Source of the DNA: Taudactylus pleione
Taxonomy: Eukaryota; Chordata; Amphibia; Anura; Myobatrachidae
Length of the DNA: 64,000 nt
Assembly: GCA_031769625.1 (NCBI GenBank)
Contig: JAUIMM010001409.1
Location: 1,365,501-1,429,500 of the forward strand
Reading direction: 5' to 3'
The position numbers were made by a program, and so were the translations under genes. A model generated the notes under the pieces. It worked only from the letters and a program-made list of their open reading frames with translations. It had not been told where the DNA came from and did no database searches. Positions 10,091 to 20,265 of the stretch are shown here, piece after piece (position 1 is the first letter of the stretch; the number at the start of each line of letters is the position of its first letter).

Positions 10091-13000
10091 CGCCTGTATT
10101 ACAGAGAGGGCTTGGTGTGACGGTATTGCGGCCATGCGGTGCTGTGTGTACGTGTAATTACGCCTGTATTACAGAGAGAGCTTGGTGTGACGGTATTGCG
10201 GCCATGCGGTGCTGTGTGTACGTGTAATTACGCCTGTATTACAGAGAGAGCTTGGTGTGACGGTATTGCGGCCATGCGGTGCTGTGTGTAAGTGTAATTA
10301 CGCCTGTTTTACAGAGAGAGCTTGGTGTGACGGTATTGCGGCCATGCGGTGCTGTGTGTATGTGTAATTACGCCTGTATTACAGAGAGGGCTTGGTGTGA
10401 CGGTATTGCTGTCATGCGGTGCTGTGTGTACGTGTAATTACCCCTGTATTACAGAGCGGGCTTGGTGTGACGGTATTGCGGCCATGCGGTGCTGTGTGTA
10501 TGTGTAATTACGCCTGTATTACAGAGAGGGCTTGGTGTGACGGTATTGCGGCCATGCAGTGCTGTGTGTATGTGTAATTACGCCTGTATTACAGAGAGGG
10601 CTTGGTGTGACGGTATTGCGGCCATGCAGTGCTGTGTGTACGTGTAATTACGCCTGTATTACAGAGAGGGCTTGGTGTGACGGTATTGCGGCCATGCGGT
10701 GCTGTGTGTATGTGTAATTACACCTGTATTACAGAGGGGGCTTGGTGTGACGGTATTGCTGTCATGCGGTGCTGTGTGTACGTGTAATTACGCCTGTATT
10801 ACAGAGAGAGCTTGGTGTGACGGTATTGCGGCCATGCGGTGCTGTGTGTATGTGTAATTACGCCTGTATTACAGAGAGGGCTTTGTGTGACGGTATTGCG
10901 GCCATGCGGTGCTGTGTGTACGTGTAATTACCCCTGTATTACAGAGAGGGCTTGGTGTGACGGTATTGCGGCCATGCAGTGCTGTGTGTATGTGTAATTA
11001 CGCCTGTATTACAGAGAGGGCTTGGTGTGACGGTATTGCCGCCATGCAGTGCTGTGTGTATGTGTAATTACGCCTGTATTACAGAGAGGGCTTGGTGTGA
11101 CGGTATTGCTGTCATGCAGTGCTGTGTGTACGTGTAATTACGCCTGTATTACAGAGAGGGCTTGGTGTGACGGTATTGCTGTCATGCAGTGCTGTGTGTA
11201 CGTGTAATTACGCCTGTATTACAGAGAGGGCTTGGTGTGACGGTATTGCAGCCATGCGGTGCTGTGTGTATGTGTAATTACACCTGTATTACAGAGGGGG
11301 CTTGGTGTGACGGTATTGCTGTCATGCGGTGCTGTGTGTACGTGTAATTACGCCTGTATTACAGAGAGAGCTTGGTGTGACGGTATTGCGGCCATGCAGT
11401 GCTGTGTGTATGTGTAATTACGCCTGTATTACAGAGAGGGCTTGGTGTGATGGTATTGCGGCCATGCAGTGCTGTGTGTATGTGTAATTACGCCTGTATT
11501 ACAGAGAGGGCTTGGTGTGACGGTATTGCGGCCATGCGGTGCTGTGTGTACGTGTAATTACGCCTGTATTACAGAGAGAGCTTGGTGTGACGGTATTGCG
11601 GCCATGCGGTGCTGTGTGTACGTGTAATTACGCCTGTTTTACAGAGAGAGCTTGGTGTGACGGTATTGCGGCCATGCGGTGCTGTGTGTATGTGTAATTA
11701 CGCCTGTATTACAGAGAGGGCTTGGTGTGACGGTATTGCTGTCATGCGGTGCTGTGTGTACGTGTAATTACCCCTGTATTACAGAGCGGGCTTGGTGTGA
11801 CGGTATTGCGGCCATGCGGTGCTGTGTGTATGTGTAATTACGCCTGTATTACAGAGAGGGCTTGGTGTGACGGTATTGCGGCCATGCAGTGCTGTGTGTA
11901 TGTGTAATTACGCCTGTATTACAGAGAGGGCTTGGTGTGACGGTATTGCGGCCATGCAGTGCTGTGTGTACGTGTAATTACGCCTGTATTACAGAGAGGG
12001 CTTGGTGTGACGGTATTGCGGCCATGCGGTGCTGTGTGTATGTGTAATTACACCTGTATTACAGAGGGGGCTTGGTGTGACGGTATTGCTGTCATGCGGT
12101 GCTGTGTGTACGTGTAATTACGCCTGTATTACAGAGAGAGCTTGGTGTGACGGTATTGCGGCCATGCGGTGCTGTGTGTATGTGTAATTACGCCTGTATT
12201 ACAGAGAGGGCTTTGTGTGACGGTATTGCGGCCATGCGGTGCTGTGTGTACGTGTAATTACCCCTGTATTACAGAGAGGGCTTGGTGTGACGGTATTGCG
12301 GCCATGCAGTGCTGTGTGTATGTGTAATTACGCCTGTATTACAGAGGGGGCTTGGTGTGACGGTATTGCTGTCATGCGGTGCTGTGTGTACGTGTAATTA
12401 CGCCTGTATTACAGAGAGAGCTTGGTGTGACGGTATTGCGGCCATGCAGTGCTGTGTGTATGTGTAATTATGCCTGTATTACAGAGAGGGCTTGGTGTGA
12501 CGGTATTGCGGCCATGCAGTGCTGTGTGTATGTGTAATTACGCCTGTATTACAGAGAGGGCTTGGTGTGACGGTATTGCTGTCATGCAGTGCTGTGTGTA
12601 TGTGTAATTACGCCTGTATTACAGAGAGGGCTTGGTGTGACGGTATTGCGGCCATGCGGTGCTGTGTGTATGTGTAATTACACCTGTATTACAGAGGGGG
12701 CTTGGTGTGACGGTATTGCTGTCATGCGGTGCTGTGTGTACGTGTAATTACGCCTGTATTACAGAGATAGCTTGGTGTGACGGTATTGCGGCCATGCGGT
12801 GCTGTGTGTATGTGTAATTACGCCTGTATTACAGATAGGGCTTGGTGTGACGGTATTGCGGCCATGCAGTGCTGTGTGTATGTGTAATTACGCCTGTATT
12901 ACAGAGAGGGCTTGGTGTGACGGTATTGCGGCCATGCGGTGCTGTGTGTATGTGTAATTACGCCTGTATTACAGAGCGGGCTTGGTGTGACGGTATTGCG

Positions 13001-14090
13001 GCCATGCGGTGCTGTGTGTACGTGTAATTACGCCTGTATTACAGAGCGGGCTTGGTGTGACGGTATTGCGGCCATGCAGTGCTGTGTGTATGTGTAATTA
13101 CGCCTGTATTACAGAGAGGGCTTGGTGTGACGGTATTGCGGCCATGCGGTGCTGTGTGTATGTGTAATTACGCCTGTATTACAGAGAGGGCTTGGTGTGA
13201 CGGTATTGCGGCCATGCGGTGCTGTGTGTGTGTGTAATTACGCCTGTATTACAGAGAGGGCTTGGTGTGATGGTATTGCGGCCATGCGGTGCTGTGTGTG
13301 TGTGTAATTACGCCTGTATTACAGAGAGGGCTTGGTGTGATGGTATTGCGGCCATGCGGTGCTGTGTGTACGTGTAATTACGCCTGTATTACAGAGGGGG
13401 CTTGGTGTTATGGTATTGCGGCCATGCGGTGCTGTGTGTATGTGTAATTACGCCTGTATTACAGAGAGGGCTTGGTGTGATGGTATTGCGGCCATGCGGT
13501 GCTGTGTGTACGTGTAATTACGCCTGTATTACAGAGAGGGCTTGGTGTGACGGTATTGCGGCCATGCGGTGCTGTGTGTATGTGTAATTACGCCTGTATT
13601 ACAGAGAGGGCTTGGTGTGACGGTATTGCGGCCATGCGGTGCTGTGTGTATGTGTAATTACGCCTGTATTACAGAGAGGGCTTGGTGTGACGGTATTGCG
13701 GCCATGCGGTGCTGTGTGTATGTGTAATTACCCCTGTATTACAGAGAAGGCTTGGTGTGACGGTATTGCGGCCATGCGGTGCTGTGTGTATGTGTAATTA
13801 CGCCTGTATTACAGAGAGGGCTTGGTGTGATGGTATTGCGGCCATGCGGTGCTGTGTGTACGTGTAATTACGCCTGTATTACAGAGAGAGCTTGGTGTGA
13901 CGGTATTGCGGCCATGCGGTGCTGTGTGTATGTGTAATTACTCCTGTATTACAGAGAGGGCTTGGTGTGACGGTATTGCGGCCATGCGGTGCTGTGTGTG
14001 TGTGTAATTACGCCTGTATTACAGAGAGGGCTTGGTGTGACGGTATTGCGGCCATGCGGTGCTGTGTGTACGTGTATGTAATTACACCTG
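10091..14090. repeat. 70-bp minisatellite array, about 57 copies
   Basis: The unit is 70 bp: CGCCTGTATTACAGAGAGGG, then CTTGGTGTGACGGTATTGCG, then GCCATGCGGTGCTGTGTGTA and CGTGTAATTA. Copies keep the 70-bp register almost without indels over 4 kb. Recurring variants include TTGCTGTCATGC for TTGCGGCCATGC, GAGAGAG or GAGGGGG for GAGAGGG, and a single-base GCCTGTTTTACAG type. The variants recur with a fixed spacing, showing higher-order duplication. The array lies between the probable exon 1 and the candidate exon 2, hence probably in an intron. The short open frames in it are repeat translation. Confidence 0.97.
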
Positions 14091-16090
14091 TCCTGAGACG
14101 TACCTTATGCACCAGGCACGGGGCTGGCGCACGTACAAACTGATAATGTCTATGAAACTAGGTGTATGGAGGGGGGTATACAATTCTGCATATGAGTAAA
14201 TATATACACTGTTTGTTTTGTGAAGTGCCCGCAGTGCGGGAGACGTTATGGCCGACCTGCGTTAAAGTCTGCTTCAGCTTTTCTATCTGCGGTTGTGAAT
14301 CTAAACTGTACCCATTTTGGAACTGTAAGTAAGCATTGGCTGGTGCAATGCTCCATAGTGCCCCTGCAATGCTGGTCGTAGTAAGATCGTGCACTGATAG
14401 CTGTAATACTCAGGATCAGTGACACATGCTATCCTACCTAAGTTCTGTGTCATGGATAACAGCAGTGATGTCATGTCAGCTAAGGGTGCACGCTTGCACT
14501 CCCAAAAATCAGGACGGATAGGAGGGATTGCATTGTCACCGCCCAGTTTCTGCCCCAAAACGCCATATTTCCCAGAAGAATAGATCTGGCCGCATTCTGT
14601 CCGAATAGGACGGATATATATGCAAAGATGCGCAAATTTGCATCTGCACGTGATCTCGCCATTTGCGCCCGTGAACAGAGATCTCTTTGACTCAGGATGA
14701 GGCCCTACGTTATTTCAGCGGTGTTGGTTCCGAGGAGTTTCTTTGTTTTTGACTCTGGGCGGATGGCGTTATCTTCCATATGCTGCGTAGGACTGAGTGG
14801 TCTTATTCTAGACACGCGGCCTAGTCTGGCGCTTGCGTCATAGACACCTGGAAATGTGCCCGTACCTGTATCTCTGCGTAAAAATATGTTACCCCATAGC
14901 GTCTCCGATATACCCTACAGTAATTTCTCCTGCCCCAGGTGTACCTGTCACTTACTCTATACCGCAGGCTCCTTGTATAGAAGATACTAACTAGGCCCCC
15001 AAGGACGATAGAACATGTATAAGGAATAAGGAAGAACATGTATAAGGAAGTGTTCTATTGTCCTTGGGGCCTATTTATCAAAGATAAAAAGGCGTCATTT
15101 ATACGTCCAGTCTTCTTCATCTTCTTGTAACCCGGCAGTGGTCGAGCTCCGCGGCGACTTTCAAATGTGCCTTATTGTGCAATTTGGGTGCTTCTTTTAT
15201 CACATAAATATATTGTATAAATAGTAATTAGGGAAACAATTAGATCACTACTATCGTACCAATTCATACCTGGAATTAATAACAAGCCTGCAGATGTGCA
15301 TTGTGTGCAACCTGGAACAGCCGCGTTCTGCAGCGTCTGCATATGGCGGGCTTATAGATACACACGTACACACACACCATATATATATATTATGTAATAT
15401 AAAATGCAACGTGTCTCTGCACCATTACGTTTATAAATAACCCCACGCCATTAAAGAAAAGCAAACTTCGCAGCCTCCTGCCTGACGCTCTGTGGTATTA
15501 CTACAGATCTCGCCCGGTCTGTCCGGCTCCTAAACTCGTTATAACTGTGAAAGGCGCTAGTTTAAGTAGAAGCCCGTCGCCAATAGTTTGTGTATAAACC
15601 GGAAAAACAGATTTGCCCACAGAGCTGGGCAGACTTCCGTACACATATTTATCTGAACACCCCTTATTATAGATAGCCACAGACACCTCCGTACGGGGCG
15701 GCGCTCGCCCATTTATACTGGACTGTAGCAAATACATTGAAGTAAGCAAAGTGAAAAACAAGTTTTGGAGCCAGTGGGTGACGCAGACACAACAGAGGGG
15801 TCTCGGCTGGGGTCCCGGATTATTATTGTAGCTGGTGGATATGCAGTGACCGCTCATATGAGCTTCGCAGTGGAAGCTGAGCTAGGCTGGGGCTACGGCG
15901 ACATTCAGCCGCAGGATTAAAGGGCTTATTTCTGAATATTTACCCTCCTCCTTACTACTTATTGCAGAGATTATGATCAGAGGTATCTGTCCGTTGCTCA
16001 TCTGTCCCAGCAGTACTAGCCAGCAGTGGTAACCGTTCAAAAAATAAATAAGTAAACGCATAAAATCATATATAATATATAATAGTACAT
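14091..16090. other. Single-copy DNA, no gene seen
   Basis: Two kilobases of mixed-composition DNA without an exon I can support. The open frames (up to about 118 codons on the minus strand near 15.5-15.9 kb) lack codon bias, splice context or a recognisable motif. Contents are an inverted repeat at 14992-15073, a short TATATA stretch near 15380 and an AT-rich run at 16070-16090 next to a transposon. The motif GGGGCCTATTTATCAAAG at 15065-15082 resembles the edge sequence of common amphibian interspersed repeats. Confidence 0.6.
14992..15073. repeat. Inverted repeat (22-23 bp arms, 37-bp loop)
   Basis: The left arm TAGGCCCCCAAGGACGATAG plus AAC (14992-15014) is complementary to the right arm GTTCTATTGTCCTTGGGGCC plus TA (15052-15073), with one bulged C and one mismatch. 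The loop contains two copies of ACATGTATAAGGA. It could be a tiny foldback transposon or a hairpin transcript; nothing decides between them. Confidence 0.7.
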
Positions 16091-16093
16091 ATA

Positions 16094-16692
16094 GGGCCTG
16101 ATTCAGAGCCGGACGCTATTTGCGGTCGTTCGTTCAGGAAAAAGGGCTGGCTATTCAAATGAACCGTTCGCTCTTTGCGGTCTGTTCACGCCTCTAGGTC
16201 TGAACGAGCGAACAAATCTTGCGGTCGTTTTTTGGATAACTACGCCCCCTGGCCGTTCGCATCCTACGTCATGTCCGCTATTTATTAGATTAATCGAGTA
16301 CATCGACCAGTGTATGAACTGCTCGCTATTCTTGTGGTTGGTTTTTCCTACCACTATATTGCGAGCAGTTTTGACTATAAAACAACCCAGTGACGTGGTC
16401 AATGACGCTGCTGTATTAATTATGCACACCTATAAAACGCCCGTTTTGACCTTTAAGCACGCCTGCGTTCGGATCTCCACTCCCCGTTTTCAAGCACCTT
16501 CCCCTGTTACCACCCACATACGCCTCCTCCTGTCACTCAAAATAGCAGGCATTCGCTATTTAGCGAACAAACGATTTTCGGCTGCACTGACTGGTTCGCG
16601 CATGTGTATTACGATCCGTACGCATGCGCAGTTGGGCAAACATCGCTCAGAACGAACGAGCGGCCGCTTACGAGCGGCTCTGAATCAGGCCC
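16094..16692. mobile_element. Non-autonomous DNA transposon, GGGCCTGATTCAG family (599 bp)
   Basis: The element starts GGGCCTGATTCAGAGCCG and ends CGGCTCTGAATCAGGCCC, a perfect 18-bp terminal inverted repeat. It is flanked by the trinucleotide ATA on both sides (16091-16093 and 16693-16695). The inside is CpG-rich and shows no transposase. It is the same family as the element at 49044-49640 in opposite orientation: its right arm continues GCTCGTAAGCGGCCGCTCG, as does the left arm of that copy. A 3-bp target duplication and short inverted ends suggest the PIF/Harbinger superfamily, but ATA is not the usual TWA, so the assignment is tentative. Confidence 0.85.
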
Positions 16693-16695
16693 ATA

Positions 16696-17726
16696 GTCAT
16701 TATCTTGTGGCTGCTGATACACAGAGGCAGCTCTCTGGCACAGGTGTCCTGCAGCGCCCCCCTCTGGGCTGATCAGCTCTGACAGTGTGAGCAATACAAC
16801 CAAAGTCACCCCGTCTGCGACAAAAGCCACTACAAAGCCCTTCCCTGGTGTACATCTGTGCGTCCGATCGTGCAAGGGCTGAGACACCCGCTGTCATCGT
16901 CCGTAGGCGCTGTAATACCGATCGGTGCGTCCAAGCATGGGCTCTTACATGAGCGGTTGAGAGTCTGCGAACAAAACCACTGTCACCGACACTCTGCGAG
17001 ACGCCCATAGGTCGCACCATCGCCGTGCGTCTGTTTATCCACGGCGCCCAGGAACACCCAGCACTCTTCCAAGACAATTCCGATACTGCGCTTCTCAGTC
17101 ACGAGAGCGCCTTTGTGCGTACGCTCCGTGCAATGCAAGCGCTGTAAGGAGCTTGGATTTTCACGCAAGCGCAGTAGCAAAACAATCGCTCAGTTAGGTG
17201 ACCATCGGCGCTGAGCAGGTCTCCGAATCCGGCCCTCTGTCTCCTATGGAACCGTATAATGCATCGCACACTCGTCCTGTGCTGGTGATAACCTGCGGAG
17301 GGTCGTTCTCTAATGGCGGCGGGACATCGCTATCCCCATCCTTACATACTGAGATGCAACATCTGGACAACAATTCCGTTACTCCATTACCCGTAGCATC
17401 TCCATTGCCCCCAGCGGCATTTACCTGCGCCCTCCGCGGTTGTGGCCGTCCCTCGTCCCAGCAGTTTATTTAGCAGTTTTATATCTATCTCCTGGGGCGT
17501 CATGATTGTTCCAGACCTCCGTCACCAGCGAGAAGACACCGTAGTCAGATAGCGTTTCTCATGTTATATGCCGGTGTATTTTCCTCGCACGTCTTTGCCT
17601 GGTAACAGCACATGTTCTGGTTAATTCGCCCCCACCCTGTCATATCTCCTATTTGCCACTTAGTGAAATACATATGACTGTTAATATTTTGCACCTGTTC
17701 TAGGATTTTGTGTTTCCTTTCTCCAG
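16696..17726. other. CpG-rich single-copy DNA, possible transposon remnants
   Basis: No exon is supported. The stretch to about 17235 is CpG-rich in the same style as the neighbouring transposon and contains CTCCGAATCCGGCCC followed by TCT (17221-17238). This looks like a diverged right terminus of the GGGCC...GAATC elements, so a truncated copy may lie here. From 17240 the sequence is ordinary and leads into a long pyrimidine tract before the candidate exon at 17727. Confidence 0.45.
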
Positions 17727-17834
17727 ATCCAGCAATGTAATGAAGCCCTGTGCAAACAGAGAGGCTTATTTCCAGGCTACCGGGGGCAGAGAGCATCTGG
17801 GAAGCCTGGAAAAGAGGGGCCTAACATGGGGAGG
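17727..17834 (+). CDS. Candidate second coding exon (uncertain)
   Basis: A strong acceptor (TGTTTCCTTTCTCCAG) precedes 17727. Read in phase 0, the phase left by exon 1, the sequence is open for 39 codons. It begins IQQCNEALCKQRGLFPGYRG and continues QRASGKPGKEGPNMGR before a stop at 17844. The only GT available as a donor is GTTTAC at 17835, which is poor, so the right end is a guess. Joined to exon 1 it would extend the helix-like QLEE end. I do not recognise the sequence. Alternatively it is a chance open frame behind a chance acceptor. Confidence 0.3.
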
Positions 17835-18059
17835 GTTTACCTATAGCTATAGGCCGGGGTAATGCTGGGTCTGGCTGCACAGCGCTCTCTGTACTCCTAT
17901 CTGGCACTCACAGGGTTATAGAGTAAAATGGCGCTTTCTTTCTGTGGGAAAAGGAAAACTACACATTATCATGCTAAAAAAAGACAAGAAAACAATATGT
18001 TTTGTGTTCAGCTGTCCAGATAATTGATATGTAAGATGGTATCCCAGCCGGAGCTCAGA

Positions 18060-19112
18060 TAGCCAGTATAATCTCTGTAATGGCAGCTCTCACATAGCCA
18101 GTATGATCTGTGTAATGGCAGCTCTCACATAGCCAGTGTGATCTGTGTAATGGCGGCTATCACATAGCCAGTATGATCTGTGTAATGGCAGCTCTCACAT
18201 AGCCAGTATGATCTGTGTAATGGCGGCTATCACATAGCCAGTATAATCTCTGTAATGGCGGCTCTCACATAGCCAGTATAATCTCTGTAATGGCGGCTAT
18301 CACATAGCCAGTATAATCTGTGTAATGGTGGCTATCACATAGCCAGTATGATCTGTGTAATGGCGGCTCTCACATAGCCAGTATGATCTCTGTAATAGCG
18401 GCTATCACATAGCCAGTATGATCTGTGTAATGGCGGCTCTCACATAACCAGTATGATCTGTGTAATGGCGGCTATCACATAGCTACAGTAGTATGATCTG
18501 TGTAATGGCGGCTATCACATAGCCAGTATAATCTCTGTAATGGCGGCTCTCACATAGCCAGTATGATCTGTGTAATGGCGGCTATCACATAGCCTGTATG
18601 ATCTGTGTAATGGCTGCTATCACATAGCCAGTATGATCTGTGTAATGGCGGCTCTCACATAGCCAGTGTGATCTGTGTAAAGGCGGCTATCACATAGCCA
18701 GTATGATCTGTGTAATGGCAGCTCTCACATAGCTAGTATGATCAGTGTAATGGCGGCTATCACATAGCCAGTATAATCTGTGTAATGGCGGCTATCACAT
18801 AGCCAGTATGATCTGTGTAATGGCGGCTATCACATAGCCAGTATAATCTCTGTAATGGCGGCTATCACATAGCCGGTATGGTCTGTGTAATGGCGGCTCT
18901 CACATAACCAGTATGATCTGTGTAATGGCGGCTATCACATAGCCAGTATGATCTCTATAATGGCGGCTATCACATAGCCAGTATGATCTCTGTAATGGTG
19001 GCTATCACATAGCCAGTATGATCTCTATAATGGCGGCTATCACATAGCCAGTATGATCTGTGAAATGGCGGCTATCACATAGCCAGTATGATCTGTGTAA
19101 TGGCGGCTCTCG
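18060..19112. repeat. 35-bp minisatellite array, about 30 copies
   Basis: The unit is CACATAGCCAGTATGATCTG plus TGTAATGGCGGCTAT. Variants are GCTAT or GCTCT, ATGATCTG or ATAATCTC, and GGCGG or GGCAG. Each copy carries AATGGCGGC, close to the YY1 motif AANATGGCGGC. The period is not a multiple of three, apart from one short fortuitous frame at its right edge. The first copies (18010-18060) are degenerate. Confidence 0.95.
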
Positions 19113-20265
19113 GGTAGTCAGTGTCATCTCTGTAATGACGGAGGTCACAGTGCTGGGTTCACCATCGCGACCATCTGTGGTTGGTGGTCGCGATAGTGGA
19201 CGGCGCCGGGCGGCCAGCCAGCTTGCGTGCCTAGCAGGCTGCATACGTCCACGTAGCCTCTGGGCTGGCCACTCCCGGGAAACGCCGGCCGCCCCCTAAA
19301 TGCCTCTGCCTGTCAGTGTGTGCGTGTTAGCAGGACCCATTCTGCACACTGGTGAATTAGCCCCCACGTTATCACCATAGAGCCGCATACAGGCTGCTTT
19401 CCTTATATAGTGCCCACATGTTTATCTCTGCAGAAAGGTGCCCAAACCAAAGCAATGTCAGTAACATAGAGCCGCCATATTACACAGCAGCGCTGCGCGG
19501 GGAACAAACGCTCAGACCGGTTCCTGCACCATCGGAGCTTACAGTCTTATTGTGCGAGTTCTGTACTGTGGGTAATCAGTGGGTTCCTGTGATGGGCATG
19601 TTATAATAAGGAATGGATTCAGTTTACATCCTATTTATTTTCATGTATGTAACGCAGGAGTATGTTTCCCACATCATAATTGCAGGCAGCTGATTTCGTT
19701 CTCATAGAGAATTTATTGGAAATGATTACAAATTGGAGCGAAGCTCCCAGGAAGTCCTCTGACTGTAACTGTTTTATTTTTACTGCTCAATGTTTTCTCT
19801 GCCCAGATGACTGACACAAGCAATTTACATTCCTCTTCCCTACACATATTCCTGCTCTTCTGCAGATCGCTGAGATTTAGGGACCGGCCTGCAAGTTATT
19901 TAGAAGCTGGGAAATGCATGTTCACTTATGGAGAGTTAGATTGTTACTGTCTCTTCTTTAATTCCTTGTTTAGTGATTTATTGCACGAAGTCCAGCAGTG
20001 GGTGTCTGTGCTTTGATGTCCTAACTTCAGATGCATTTTTTATCCCTTCAAAGGCCGGCTAAGGATGGACGGAGGAGAAACTGTAAAATAATTAGTATTT
20101 TCAGGACATTATTTATGTTCAGAGATGGTTATTTAATATGTTCCCAACATCACCTACACCCAGCAGAGGCAGCCATGTTATAACTGAACTATGCGGCTAT
20201 CCATACACTAGCAACTATAACTAAGTATAGGAGGCATGAGGCACCCAGTCATAAAATATTATTGA
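19113..20265. other. Single-copy DNA with a foldback segment and a possibly conserved block
   Basis: 19160-19200 contains a hairpin (ACCATCGCGACCATC against GGTGGTCGCGATAGTG). 19215-19270 pairs GGCCAGCC with GGGCTGGCC. Both resemble the CpG-rich foldback transposons elsewhere in this window. 19616-20160 is different: it is low in CpG and rich in homeobox- and E-box-like words (CATAATTGCAGGCAGCTG, AAATGATTACAAATTGG). An open frame of 69 codons at 19807-20016 follows a very good acceptor, but it has no clear donor and no recognisable protein. Confidence 0.5.

Noticed and set aside
16151..16887. Open frames of 92-152 codons around the 16.1-16.7 kb element
   Set aside because: They coincide with a CpG-rich non-autonomous transposon whose related copy at 49 kb has similar shadow frames; no transposase motif.
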